Positions 31,423 to 41,120 of a DNA stretch of 64,000 nucleotides are shown here, one piece after another; position 1 is the stretch's first letter, and each line of letters opens with the position of its first letter. Source of the DNA: Viridothelium virens (lineage: Eukaryota > Ascomycota > Dothideomycetes > Trypetheliales > Trypetheliaceae). Under the pieces are notes generated by a model. That model was not told where the DNA came from, ran no database searches, and was given only the letters and a program-made list of their open reading frames with translations. The position numbers were made by a program, and so were the translations under genes. The DNA lies in assembly GCA_010094025.1 (NCBI GenBank), contig ML991818.1, positions 62,001 through 126,000 of the forward strand, given 5' to 3'.

Positions 31423-32324
31423 CTAATAGCTTCCGTAGTCTTCCAAATCTCTTCGGCCGCAATGCGGACAGGCCCAATCTTCCTGGGACATCGGAATTGG
31501 CGCAAGGCTCGCGTGGCTTCGTGTCTGTATGTCAAACGTGAACCCGCAGGTTACACAGTGACACTGAAATCTCTTAGAAGAGGGGCGGAACCCCGAACAC
31601 TCCCTCATTTGAGATGCAACCAAGTCCGAGCCAAATCCGGCCACACTATCGAGAACCTGCTTGAATCCCTCATCGTTGGCCATGAGCTCACGGTACCTGT
31701 CCCATACACAGTCAACGGCGATGCTACGAAGCTTCGACTCGTGCGTTCCAGTGTCTAGTGTATTTTCATAGATAAGCTTCACAGAACGGCTGAAACTGTC
31801 CCCACAAGGTGCTTTCTCAGTCAATACCCGGAAGCGATTCGCTGCGTGCTCCTTCAGTGGCTCGATATCGTGTTTGTCGGCAATGATAAAGGCACGGATG
31901 GCGAAAGGCATACGTTCGTCGTCGGGAACTTCCTTGTCGTTGTATTCGAACGTATAAAAGAATTCAATCATGGCGTTGACGATATCAGGGTCATCTTTCA
32001 GGTCCACATCACCAGATTCCGCTTCCTGTTCTCCAGATCAGCAGTTGGCCGTACAAGAACCTCGGTATTCTAAGTGAAGAGCAATTAGAGTTGGCCCGAT
32101 GGGCTCTTTCACATACTTTGAAAGCGCCGTGGCAAGCCTTCGCGAAGAAGTTGGATTGAGTGCAGAGAACGAGCTTGTGGACATTCCATTTGCGACCATT
32201 GCATGTGACCGTGAAGTCGGAGTACTCAGGTCGGTTGAACAAGCTGTGAATGGATTAGCCTCCTCTGTAACTCCATGATGGCGACATACCTTCGCAAGCT
32301 AGCGAGGAAATTATCTTTAGCCAT
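31423..32324 (-). CDS. BTB/POZ protein with C-terminal zinc-ribbon-like tail, 254 aa
   Basis: Exons are 32324-32290, 32243-32117 and 32025-31423 (765 nt). Introns are 46 and 91 nt with GTATGT donors and CAG acceptors. The BTB core reads EYSDFTVTCNGRKWNVHKLVLCTQSNFFAKACHGAFKEAE, then DDPDIVNAMIEFFYTFEYND and AFIIADKHDIEPLKEHA. After the helical extension the last ~50 residues hold two CxxC pairs (C211/C214 in CVTC, C240/C243 in CPHC) that could bind a zinc ion. It is a paralogue of the gene at 23611-24340, same strand, with an identical-length middle exon. The tail is specific to this copy. Role unknown; a Cullin-3 adaptor or a nuclear regulator are possibilities. Confidence 0.85.
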
Positions 32325-33881
32325 GGTTAAAATCAAGAAATTGTGAGTGAATCGAAGTAATTGGTCAAAGGAAGAGAGTAGAATGGCGAGGGGAATTTTT
32401 TATGTGAAGCATATCTCACGGCTTGCTGCGTGAAACTCGACGTAGGCTTTTCAACACATCACCCTTCAGCAATCACATCGGCTTGGGTTATTCAACAATC
32501 CGCCGACACCGCGAAAGCTCACAATCAGTCAAAAGCCATAGTACAATGTGACGGCCATTATCTACTTCGAGAGGCAGCGGTCAATTTCTATTTATTCTGA
32601 AGGAGACGCATTTTGGGATGAAGATTTGAAAAGCATGCACAATTATACTCTACAAAAGGAATGGGATGAGATCGCAGCCAAAACGGGCTGGAGATTGGAT
32701 ACATACCTTACTGCGGAGGGGGGCTTCCTCAACTGGTGATTAACACAATGTTACCTCAGTTTAACTTTTATGACCATGTTGGCCCATATTAAGACGGCGT
32801 TAACATGGGCCAACAAGGTCACAACAGTCAAGTTGAGATAACATTGTATTGATTACCAGTTGAGGGAACCTCCAACCGCGGTAAGGTACTCTACAAGACC
32901 TTGAAGAATCACCTTGGACGGAAGAGAAACAAGCAGTCTCCCTAATTCCTGGGATACTAAGAAAGAGCGGAGCTGATTGAAATATACGGCAATTTGAGCG
33001 GAGATCTTATTTACTGTCGGGGTGTGAAGATCAGCCAGTTGGGGTTTTGCTCCAGAAATGAGAACAGCGATCTTAGGCATCAACTGACGGCGCTTGTCCA
33101 ATGCACTTTGCTCGTTGTATTCAGCTGTGAAAATATGTGCAGGCAACTTTCGGGGTCGCAGCCTCGTCCAAATGTCGACGAAAATATGGAATTGCGATGT
33201 TCTAATTCCGCAAACCAGCCACGTCAGCCCAGACAAATATTCATGGCCACGCCGGAAGTTGAACCTTGCTAAGGTAAGAATTTTTACCGTTGCCAAGTTC
33301 ATCCGATGTAGAGTACAATACATCTTCTAGTATTGCTTTACTGCCAGAGAAAGCCGGAAATGTTCGGAGGCCTGGAGATCTAATGCCAGAAGGCCTTGCA
33401 AACCCGAAGTGTCATCGCCAGGGAATCCATGTTTGTAGCCGGGTTCGACTTTGGTGGGCGTGGTGGGCTGCTCGAGTGCGGCTACTCGGGATAGTGTCAT
33501 ACTCCGTACGTGCATCTCCAACAAGCTGGACTTATTGAAGATGCGGAAACGCCGCTGCATTGAAGGGTAGGACCGGGAAGGCCGTCGAGTAAGATTAGTA
33601 GATGGGGATGAGAAGGGCGCACGAGGCGCACGCGCGTCATTGGCGGTTGAGCTGGGAGACGACCGGTGAACGATCGGCGGCTTCATGGATGTGGCTGTGT
33701 GTCCAGAATCCCAGATCCAGGCAGCACTTTTTCCATGGTTTGGAAGCTCAGCTCTCAAACTCGGGGCCTCTCTTTCTTTTTCCAGAACGTTTCTTACTAT
33801 GCAATCGCCATTGGTATAGCTTTTGCAAGAAAGAGGTGCGAAGGTACGGCGTGTCGTTGACGAGACCGGTCGTTGTTCGCG
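32325..33881. other. Intergenic region upstream of the HeLo/kinase/protease gene
   Basis: This 1.55-kb gap contains the 185-bp palindrome (32704-32888). 5' exon(s) of the large gene that starts by 33882 may lie in its last ~400 bp. For example, a strong acceptor-like TTTCTTTTTCCAG occurs near 33774-33786, but no exon pair with the right phase was found. Confidence 0.45.
32704..32888. repeat. 185-bp gapless palindrome (foldback-like)
   Basis: The left arm (from TACCTTACTGCGG) and the reverse complement of the right arm (from TACCTTACCGCGG) align with no gap, all about the same centre near 32796. About four-fifths of positions match, and most mismatches are transitions. The two arms are in perfect register, including GTTGGCCCAT near the centre. 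It may be a non-autonomous foldback/MITE element or a hairpin locus. No coding capacity. Confidence 0.75.
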
Positions 33882-36800
33882 ATGCTGCGCCAGCGAAATC
33901 CGAGTACTCAGTTCCCCAGTCGTCTCACAAAGCTCTACTCGGATACCAAGAAGTCGTGCAACGCAGTCTGTGGTTGTTCGCCCGTCGAAAATGCCCCCGA
34001 ACTGCTTGCTTTAAATCGTCAATATGGCATTCAGAAAGATCGGTTGATGACTTGGGGCCTGGAATGGACTGAAGGGGAAGACGATAAAGCTGTCGCTCAA
34101 GGCAATATTGACCAGAGTGCCGCTCGCGCAGGGCTGACCGAGGCTGTGACCAGTGTTCTAGGCAATATCAAAGCTGTTCTGGACGAAGCAGAGCATATCA
34201 GCAAAAGACGTGCTCCCACATATCCATCTTTCGAGAAGGGCCATTCCGAGAACACCAACAGTCGCGCCTGGACATCAGCCGACAAATCGCGATATGAGGA
34301 CCTCGTGAAAGACCTGACGACATCTATTGATGTATTATACGATCTGTCACACGCAAGAAAGGCCAGCCTCGCTTCAACCCTTGTCGATCAACCTATAAGA
34401 AAGGACCGAGACCTATCTACATTGCCTCTTGGAATATCCCGAGTGCTTGGTAAACATCCACTCACCTCATCTTTCAGTTCCTCTCAACTCACGCTTGTCA
34501 ACACACATAATACTTCGATAACCGCACGGACGGCCATCTCGCCTGAGGGTGTAAGTCCCAGACACGGCGAGCCCACAGGCCTCCCTTCAAAGCTAGACCC
34601 GGATTCTCTTATCTTGCCTCGGGAAGAGCCTCCTCCATATGTTGGAGATAATGTTGGACTAGTTCCACCTGTCAGGCTGCTCGGTCAGCTCAAACAGAAA
34701 CGCATTTTAATCAATCCATGGACCAGTCGAGAAGTCAACGAGGCGGTCTTTGTTGAATATGCTACGTTCGACCCGATATATAGAGATACTGGCGTGCCAC
34801 CTCCTTTACAAAGACTAGAGTTTATCAACACGCTCTTGCAAGATCTCAAGTCAAATCCATCTCAAGCGGTTAGGACGCTTTCACTCATTGGCTATTTCGA
34901 GGATGCACATCATTCCAGGATTGGCCTCGTATATCAGGTCCCTGAGATAGCCGAGACAACTAATAACGAAAAAGGAGTGTCTGCTTCAACCCCTTTTCAT
35001 GCGGATCGCCGGCCGACTAGTCTCCTCTCGTTACTGCAACTGGGCCAGAATAAGGGCAACAAGCCGGTGACGTTACTCTTCCAGCCGACTCTGGAGGATC
35101 GATTTCGACTGGCATTCAATGCGGCATCCACCTTGAAACGCATGCACGACAAGGACATTGTGCATGGCGATGTCAATAGTGCAAGCTTCATCTTCTTCAA
35201 GAAAGAGCAACAGCGTCGTGACAGGAGCGTTTCATACGACGTTCGGTCCCCTTATCTTACCGCTTTCGACATTTTCTCCGACCATGACATCGACGCTCCT
35301 CCAGCTCGATCGTGGTCACCGCGAAATATATATCTACACCCAGAGGGAACATCAAATGACGCTCGAACAGACATTGATCCGCGTACTCGGCTGGACATTT
35401 ACGCACTTGGGCTAGTTTTATTGGAAATTGGTCTATGGACTCCTTTGATTGAGATTTTCAAGTCAAAGTACACCCTCGGCGAGTTCAAACTTCGGCTACA
35501 AAGCATTTGGGCGAAGCGACTGGCGTCGAAATGTGGCTCCTTGTATATGAAATGCGTACAAGACTGCTTATCCGCTGGAGATGCCAGCCCCCTAACAAAA
35601 GCTGCTGCAAATGGAATTTATCGAAATATCCTCGGACGTTTAACACGGTGTTGCGTACTGGATGATTCCGAATCTCAATTCGAGGAAGACCCGCCTGCGA
35701 ACCCGTTACACCATGCAGCCACGCATGATGGGACCACTGCTCCTCATCGAAGTAGCTTCGAAAACCCGCCTGCTCGTCCTCCTTTATTTTCACGCCATTC
35801 CGGAGGCTATGTCTCGGAGAAGCACGATTGGAATCCTTTCCATATGCTACGACATCCAATTGAATCCTTGCATAGGCCTCATACCTTGTCTTCTATACCA
35901 AGCGCTGCCTCTACCCTGCCTTTGGCATACGCAGGAATTGCGTCTCCTCCTCTAACGCAAGAGCCAACAGACATGATCTCTGAACGTGTTGAGGAGCTTC
36001 AGAAAGAGCTTGCCCAGAAGGAGATAGCCATAGAAGACCTGCGGCGTTCATATGACGCTGCTGTCCGTAGTGCTGAGGATCACCGGAGGGCCTCGTCAAA
36101 TTCCGCGCTGCATGAACTCGAAGCACACCTTCATTTCAAACCTAGCGAAATCGTCCATGGAGCAGCAAAGACTATACAAAATGCATGGCGCAATCGAATG
36201 GCTTCCGTACAGCCGACCGTTTCTACTCCTCAGAGGTCCCCGACCGGGGTCCATCGCAAAGGGTCGCTGATCCAAAAGCACTGGAGAGAACGACAAGCGC
36301 GACGATCAGAGACAAATATAGAGCCTGCCCAATCACGGGATCTGAATGAGAATTCATTAGAAGATGGTGGACCACCATTCGCAGGACCCCCACCTAACAT
36401 ACTCGGTCAAATGACAACGGAAGAGCCCGAGGTCGAAGAGATACCAATGCAGTCAGCTGTGAAAGAACTGGTCGTCACTCAAATATCACCTCGAGAGGAC
36501 CACCGAGAGAAGAAAAAACTTCGGGTCTTTCCGGTAAAACTATCCCCTGCTCTTCTGGAGCAATGGCATCAAAGAATGGGGCCGCAGTTGATACGAATCG
36601 TGGAACGTGCGCTCAAAGATTCCCCAGAGACTAGCAGTGTGGATCTGCTTGGAATTGGCGACAGTCAATATACGGCAAGACCCACCATTTTCATTACTTG
36701 CAGTAGCGTTAGCAAAGTCAAGGCTGCCATCAATCGTAAGCTCAACTATGATAGGGACGTCTTTGACCTCAAGGTTCGCAAGGGCAAAATCCGAAGGTCT

Positions 36801-38555
36801 CATGCGAAGAGGAGAGCACCTCCTGTGCATCGATCCATGGTGAACTACAACGGCGACGAGTTGCAAGCGGAAGCCGCCAATCCGTGCTTCCATAAGCGAC
36901 CACTTTGTGGGGCTTCTATAGGTGCCTTTCGGGGGGAGCACCTACCTCCGGTCTCTTATGGTGGAGTTGTAGTTATTGACGGAAAACCGTATGGCATGAG
37001 CGTGCATCATCTTCTCGATCCTCAAAGCGATACGGAAAGCGAAGATGATGAACAAGAATTCGAGAGTCCTTATGATATTACGGTCCGCTCATCTGCTCCT
37101 TATGGTGAAGACTCACATCTCGCACACATCGGCAGCGCGCCTTCTTTGCTCGAGGTCCCCGATGAAGCTCATCCATTCGAGATATCCGATTATTCATCCG
37201 AGGAGGAAGATCTGAATGGTTATTTTTCCGATCACTCGGAAATATCTGAATTCGACCCCCTTGAAGTTCCACCTCGAGCTCCGTCTCTTCCAGGCTCTCT
37301 CTCAGAACTTTCCGAGTCTGAATTAGATAATGCGGGCGACACTCTAGGTGTTTCGCCTCATGACGAGAACCGCATACCCATAACGCAGCCAGCGCTTTAC
37401 GATGTACCTTCCGAGTTTTTCCCATCCCGCGATGAACGCGACGATGAACACTTACTTTCACATAAGCTGGGCTATGTATACGCCTCCAGCGGTGTTCGAC
37501 GTGTCTCAGATCCTCATGTTCAAGGCCTGCGACATGAAGTTGACTGGGCGCTCTTCCAACTTGATCCACCACGACTACAGCCGTACAATGTCGTTCAAGG
37601 GGGTCGGCGATGCTACGAGAATGCTGATGCGAATGGAGAGTGTGAGCTGCCAAAACCAACGCTTGTAGACCCAGTCAGTCGCTCAAGCGGATACCATCCC
37701 AAGGAAGACGTCTATCCCATGGAGATCTGTAGCGCAACAGAAGCGGCTGGCCGTAAAGTTTGCTCGTTTGGGAGAACGAGTGGCCTCAAACTAGGTCAAT
37801 TTGGGGAGGCTATGGGTTACGTGAAGATCTGGGGCCGGAAAACGTTCAGTACAGCGTGGGGTGTCGTCGGTGATTTTGGAGGTAATTTGACCAACATCAT
37901 CAAACTACTCAGAAAATATACTGATTTCTTGACAGTCGGCGGCGACTCTGGTGCGTGGGTCATCGAGACAACTTCCGGGAAAGTGTGTGGGCATGTTCTT
38001 GCTTATTGCAAAGAAAAAGGTGTTGCCTACATTTGTCCCATGGACATTCTTTTCGACGATATGAAGCATATTCTCGGAGCAGACAAAATTACGCTGCCTA
38101 GTGCAGACGAGCCGGAGCTTGTCGACATGGCACAAAAGGGAGAAGCTCAAATGCTAGAGCTTGACAGTGTACCTGGTGATGGCGAAGTGGACGACACAGA
38201 GGAAGGCGCTCTGGAAGCAGATGACGAATCGGAAGATGCTGCATCTTGGGATGACGATGAAGGAACCGCAGTTTCGGACAGCAACTTGCGTGATGCACAT
38301 TTAGCAAAAGCGCGAAGCGCAATCAATGACGAAGATCCAAGACGGAAGAAACATAGTTTAAGAATTGATACCCCATCGGCAGGAGGACTTGGCGTTCACA
38401 TTCAGGGGTTGGGAATCACAACGGAGTCGCCTCCTCATAAGGAGGAGCACGTGCTGACACATCGGCTGCGAGATATTTCGCCTCCACTCGATCGCACCAA
38501 TGCGTTCATGCCTCAAATGGTGAGGTCACCCATTTCTGGAGGACCAATACTTTGA
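33882..38555 (+). CDS. HeLo-like / degenerate kinase / IQ / trypsin-like protease fusion, about 1557 aa
   Basis: The frame is open throughout. Residues 15-110 (LTKLYSDTKK, then PELLALNRQYGIQKDRLMTWGLEW) resemble the second half of a fungal HeLo domain. Residues 270-560 match HeLo-associated kinase-like domains: LSLIGYFEDAHHSRIGLVYQVPE, DRFRLAFNAASTLKRMHDKDIVHGDVNSASFIFF, and RLDIYALGLVLLEIGLW. HRD has become HGD (about 427) and no clear DFG remains, so it is probably a pseudokinase. A coiled coil (about 695-735) and two IQ-like motifs (KTIQNAWRNR, LIQKHWRERQARR; about 762-805) follow. The C-terminal part is a serine protease: H1042 in GMSVHHLL, D1221 in EVDWALFQL, S1356 in GGDSGAW. A long acidic insertion separates His and Asp. 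The true start is uncertain because the HeLo N-terminus seems to be missing. Likely role: a signalling or regulated-cell-death protein (inference). Confidence 0.8.
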   Translation: MLRQRNPSTQFPSRLTKLYSDTKKSCNAVCGCSPVENAPELLALNRQYGIQKDRLMTWGLEWTEGEDDKAVAQGNIDQSAARAGLTEAVTSVLGNIKAVLDEAEHISKRRAPTYPSFEKGHSENTNSRAWTSADKSRYEDLVKDLTTSIDVLYDLSHARKASLASTLVDQPIRKDRDLSTLPLGISRVLGKHPLTSSFSSSQLTLVNTHNTSITARTAISPEGVSPRHGEPTGLPSKLDPDSLILPREEPPPYVGDNVGLVPPVRLLGQLKQKRILINPWTSREVNEAVFVEYATFDPIYRDTGVPPPLQRLEFINTLLQDLKSNPSQAVRTLSLIGYFEDAHHSRIGLVYQVPEIAETTNNEKGVSASTPFHADRRPTSLLSLLQLGQNKGNKPVTLLFQPTLEDRFRLAFNAASTLKRMHDKDIVHGDVNSASFIFFKKEQQRRDRSVSYDVRSPYLTAFDIFSDHDIDAPPARSWSPRNIYLHPEGTSNDARTDIDPRTRLDIYALGLVLLEIGLWTPLIEIFKSKYTLGEFKLRLQSIWAKRLASKCGSLYMKCVQDCLSAGDASPLTKAAANGIYRNILGRLTRCCVLDDSESQFEEDPPANPLHHAATHDGTTAPHRSSFENPPARPPLFSRHSGGYVSEKHDWNPFHMLRHPIESLHRPHTLSSIPSAASTLPLAYAGIASPPLTQEPTDMISERVEELQKELAQKEIAIEDLRRSYDAAVRSAEDHRRASSNSALHELEAHLHFKPSEIVHGAAKTIQNAWRNRMASVQPTVSTPQRSPTGVHRKGSLIQKHWRERQARRSETNIEPAQSRDLNENSLEDGGPPFAGPPPNILGQMTTEEPEVEEIPMQSAVKELVVTQISPREDHREKKKLRVFPVKLSPALLEQWHQRMGPQLIRIVERALKDSPETSSVDLLGIGDSQYTARPTIFITCSSVSKVKAAINRKLNYDRDVFDLKVRKGKIRRSHAKRRAPPVHRSMVNYNGDELQAEAANPCFHKRPLCGASIGAFRGEHLPPVSYGGVVVIDGKPYGMSVHHLLDPQSDTESEDDEQEFESPYDITVRSSAPYGEDSHLAHIGSAPSLLEVPDEAHPFEISDYSSEEEDLNGYFSDHSEISEFDPLEVPPRAPSLPGSLSELSESELDNAGDTLGVSPHDENRIPITQPALYDVPSEFFPSRDERDDEHLLSHKLGYVYASSGVRRVSDPHVQGLRHEVDWALFQLDPPRLQPYNVVQGGRRCYENADANGECELPKPTLVDPVSRSSGYHPKEDVYPMEICSATEAAGRKVCSFGRTSGLKLGQFGEAMGYVKIWGRKTFSTAWGVVGDFGGNLTNIIKLLRKYTDFLTVGGDSGAWVIETTSGKVCGHVLAYCKEKGVAYICPMDILFDDMKHILGADKITLPSADEPELVDMAQKGEAQMLELDSVPGDGEVDDTEEGALEADDESEDAASWDDDEGTAVSDSNLRDAHLAKARSAINDEDPRRKKHSLRIDTPSAGGLGVHIQGLGITTESPPHKEEHVLTHRLRDISPPLDRTNAFMPQMVRSPISGGPIL

Positions 38556-38707
38556 TACCCTAATGTCGCCTATGTAACTCCTAGCTCGCTTAGATATATG
38601 TACAACAATTTACGATCGCTACCTAAAGCTGTTATCAGGACTCACAATCTTCATCTCTTCTCCCCACCATCCCATCACCTATCATACACCCTCCCATCCC
38701 CCTCCAC

Positions 38708-40101
38708 TTAACCCACCCTCCCCTCTCTCCTCAAAACCCCCAACATCCTCACCACCAACCCCCACAACGCCACCACACTCACATGCACCCTCTGCTTCAA
38801 CAACATCGTCAACCCATGCCCCAAAAACCCCTTCAGCACCTCCCCTCCTAACCCGGAATACACCGCCCCGACTCCTTCCACCCTCGCAATCCCCACTACC
38901 GTCTGCAGCACCCTTGGTACCAGCACCCTCGGCACCCGCAGCCCAGTCCTACCTCCACTCCGATACTCCGTCCGCTCATGCCACCCTTCATACGACGCAA
39001 ACGGTGCCAGAAATCGGCGCGCCTCCTTTTCCTTCGCCTTACGCCTCTCCGCCGCCGTCGCCGCGCCACGAGCCTGCGCGCGGGCCTTCGCGAGGCCGAT
39101 CGGATAAGTGCAGGTGCTAGCGACGGCCTTACTGAGGGCAGCGACGAGGAAGGTGAGGCGCGGGCTCAGGGCTGGGCTTTTGTTGTTGTTGGTTGCAGGG
39201 CCGGGGCCGGGGGCACGACGACGGGTGCGCAGGAGGAGGCGCGAGAGGAGGGAGTGCAGGAGGAAGGTGAGGGCGGGGTTGAGGGTTAGGATTAGGGAGG
39301 CGGAGTAGCCGGACCAGAAGCCGAGGAGGCCCTTTTCGGCGTGGATGCGGTGGGCGATGTGCGTTGTTGAGGGGGTGGATTGGTGGGTTGGGTGGGAGGA
39401 GGGGGAGAGGACGGGTTTGGTGGTTTGGGCTTCTGCCGTTTCGTCGGCTTGTTTTTTGGTGGGCGGGATATCAGGTTGGGTTTCGAGTGCGGCGGTCTGT
39501 TTCCTTGTTACGATGTTCTGGACTGGTGTTGTGAGGAGCTTGGCAAAGGCGCCGGCTGCCATGCCGACGAGGAGTTCGTCTACGATTGGTAGGGCACCTT
39601 TTCGCTGGCGCTGCCGTGTGCGTCGGATGAAGGTGTATGCGAGGAAGAATAGGAAGGAATCCGCTATGCTCTTTGCTGTGTCTTCCACCACACCTGTATA
39701 GAATGCGCTGATTCCTCCCTCATCCTCATAAATTCGTCTGAATGCATCAAGAATGTTGGCATAGTATTGTCTATCTTGAGCATTGCTTGTGGGGCTGTTC
39801 TCGGAAGGGGTCTTCTGCTGTTGATGTTGTCGCTGCTGGACTTGCAATCGTGTGATGACCAGGTCGAGTGGGTAGATTAGGAGATGCGAGAGTGCGGTTC
39901 CGGTTGCACCAGAGAGCGCTTCGCCAAGTGCTGGGAGGGCAGGTGTCAGGGAGGAGAGAGTTGACTGAGATTCTGTTGTTTCTTCTTCCTCTTCGCGGAC
40001 TTTGTGGTATAGACAGAACGCATCCTTCGAAGACTTTTAGTGAAGCTTCACAGAAAAAAGGGCAAGAGCGGTACCAGTTGGCTGTTGTAGATGTGCGCCA
40101 T
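38708..40101 (-). CDS. PMP47-like peroxisomal mitochondrial-carrier-family transporter, 447 aa
   Basis: Exon 1 (40101-40075, nine codons MAHIYNSQL) joins exon 2 (40024-38708) across a 50-nt GT-AG intron (40025-40074); total 1344 nt. Three carrier repeats are visible. Repeat 1 is ALGEALSGATGTALSHLLIY with YPLDLVITRLQVQ. Repeat 2 has VGMAAGAFAKLLTTPVQNIVTRKQT, and repeat 3 LVAALSKAVASTCTYPIGLAKARAQ. The TPVQNIVTRKQ and YPIGLAKARAQ variants are the PMP47/ANT1-type peroxisomal signatures. Members import ATP or related nucleotides for fatty-acid activation in peroxisomes. Low-complexity Gln-rich and Pro/Ser-rich linkers lengthen the protein. The C-terminal half uses G-rich codons, the middle C-rich ones. 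Confidence 0.85.
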
Positions 40102-41120
40102 CTCGGCAACGCCCCTAAACTATCGTACTTTGAAATTCTTGGGCACTTCTTTGCCTCTCACCGAAGTCCGCCAAGCAATTGATTGGAAATGTGGATTCTG
40201 TAGCATGTCCATCTCGCCTTCCGGTCCACGGAGTAGTCATGCCTATTTTAGGTAGTTGAACAAACAGTTCTCTACGTCATTTTCTAATTACCCCAGATTT
40301 CATGACGCGCTGGCATTTGCCGAGGTAAAACGCGTCTGACTTAAGCGACACGACTGTCCACATCGTTACCGTACTCCTCTCAACACATTTGTCCGCCATT
40401 GGCATCACCTGCACGGTAGAATATCAGTCCATCGAGCATCAAGTCCGTTCACAGCTTTGATTTTTATGGACAGGAAAATGTTTTATGTCATAGCACGTAT
40501 CGGTCTATCATACGCTCTCTTCTATTATCGTCTTGTTCAATGATCTATTCAGCCCAGCCATGAGACACGACGCTTACAATTCTCCAATAGAGCTGTAGGT
40601 TATCTCCATACATCTTCAGCGTAGTTTTGACAATGTCTTTGTCTATTTTACGAGCCATTCAAAGGTTCAATGCTTCGTCTATTGCTCTTTGTCGAGACAC
40701 CAAACGTTCCCAAAGGGGTGGTCAATAACACCAATTCGACCCAATCATATTTCTCAAGGCGATTTCGATCAATCGATAGGTTTCATCCAAGATGATTGGA
40801 AAGCTTTCGGGTCACTTTCATTGTCTGCTCTCTCGTTTGGTCTTATGAGCCCCCTGCCTATTCTTGTACATCTTTATCTCAGTTGTTGGGAACTGAGTGC
40901 TTTAAAATCGACTACCGTGAGATATTATTGGATGATTCACTTGCCCCCTCACAAGTAAGCCATGGCGCTCTAGTGGCTTGTTGCAAGATTTGGTGTTTTT
41001 GTATAAAGGAACCTATGTCTCTTGCAATAGAACAGTGTATATCCAAGACTTCCCCAAAGACAATTTATCCAAACTTCAACCTCGACAATATTTTTTCCCT
41101 AGTATTTCGATCTATGAACA
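40102..41120. other. Intergenic region, promoters
   Basis: This 1-kb gap lies between the carrier gene (minus) and the secreted proline-rich gene (plus). AT-rich in parts. Several short frames but none with splice or family support. Confidence 0.45.

Noticed and set aside
32548-32739. Matching C-terminal peptides of a plus frame here and a minus frame ending at 32853
   Set aside because: The shared YLTAxGGxLNW end is a by-product of the palindrome, not evidence of two related genes.
33327-33758. 143-codon minus-strand frame upstream of the fusion gene
   Set aside because: No motif or splice site; composition looks non-coding.
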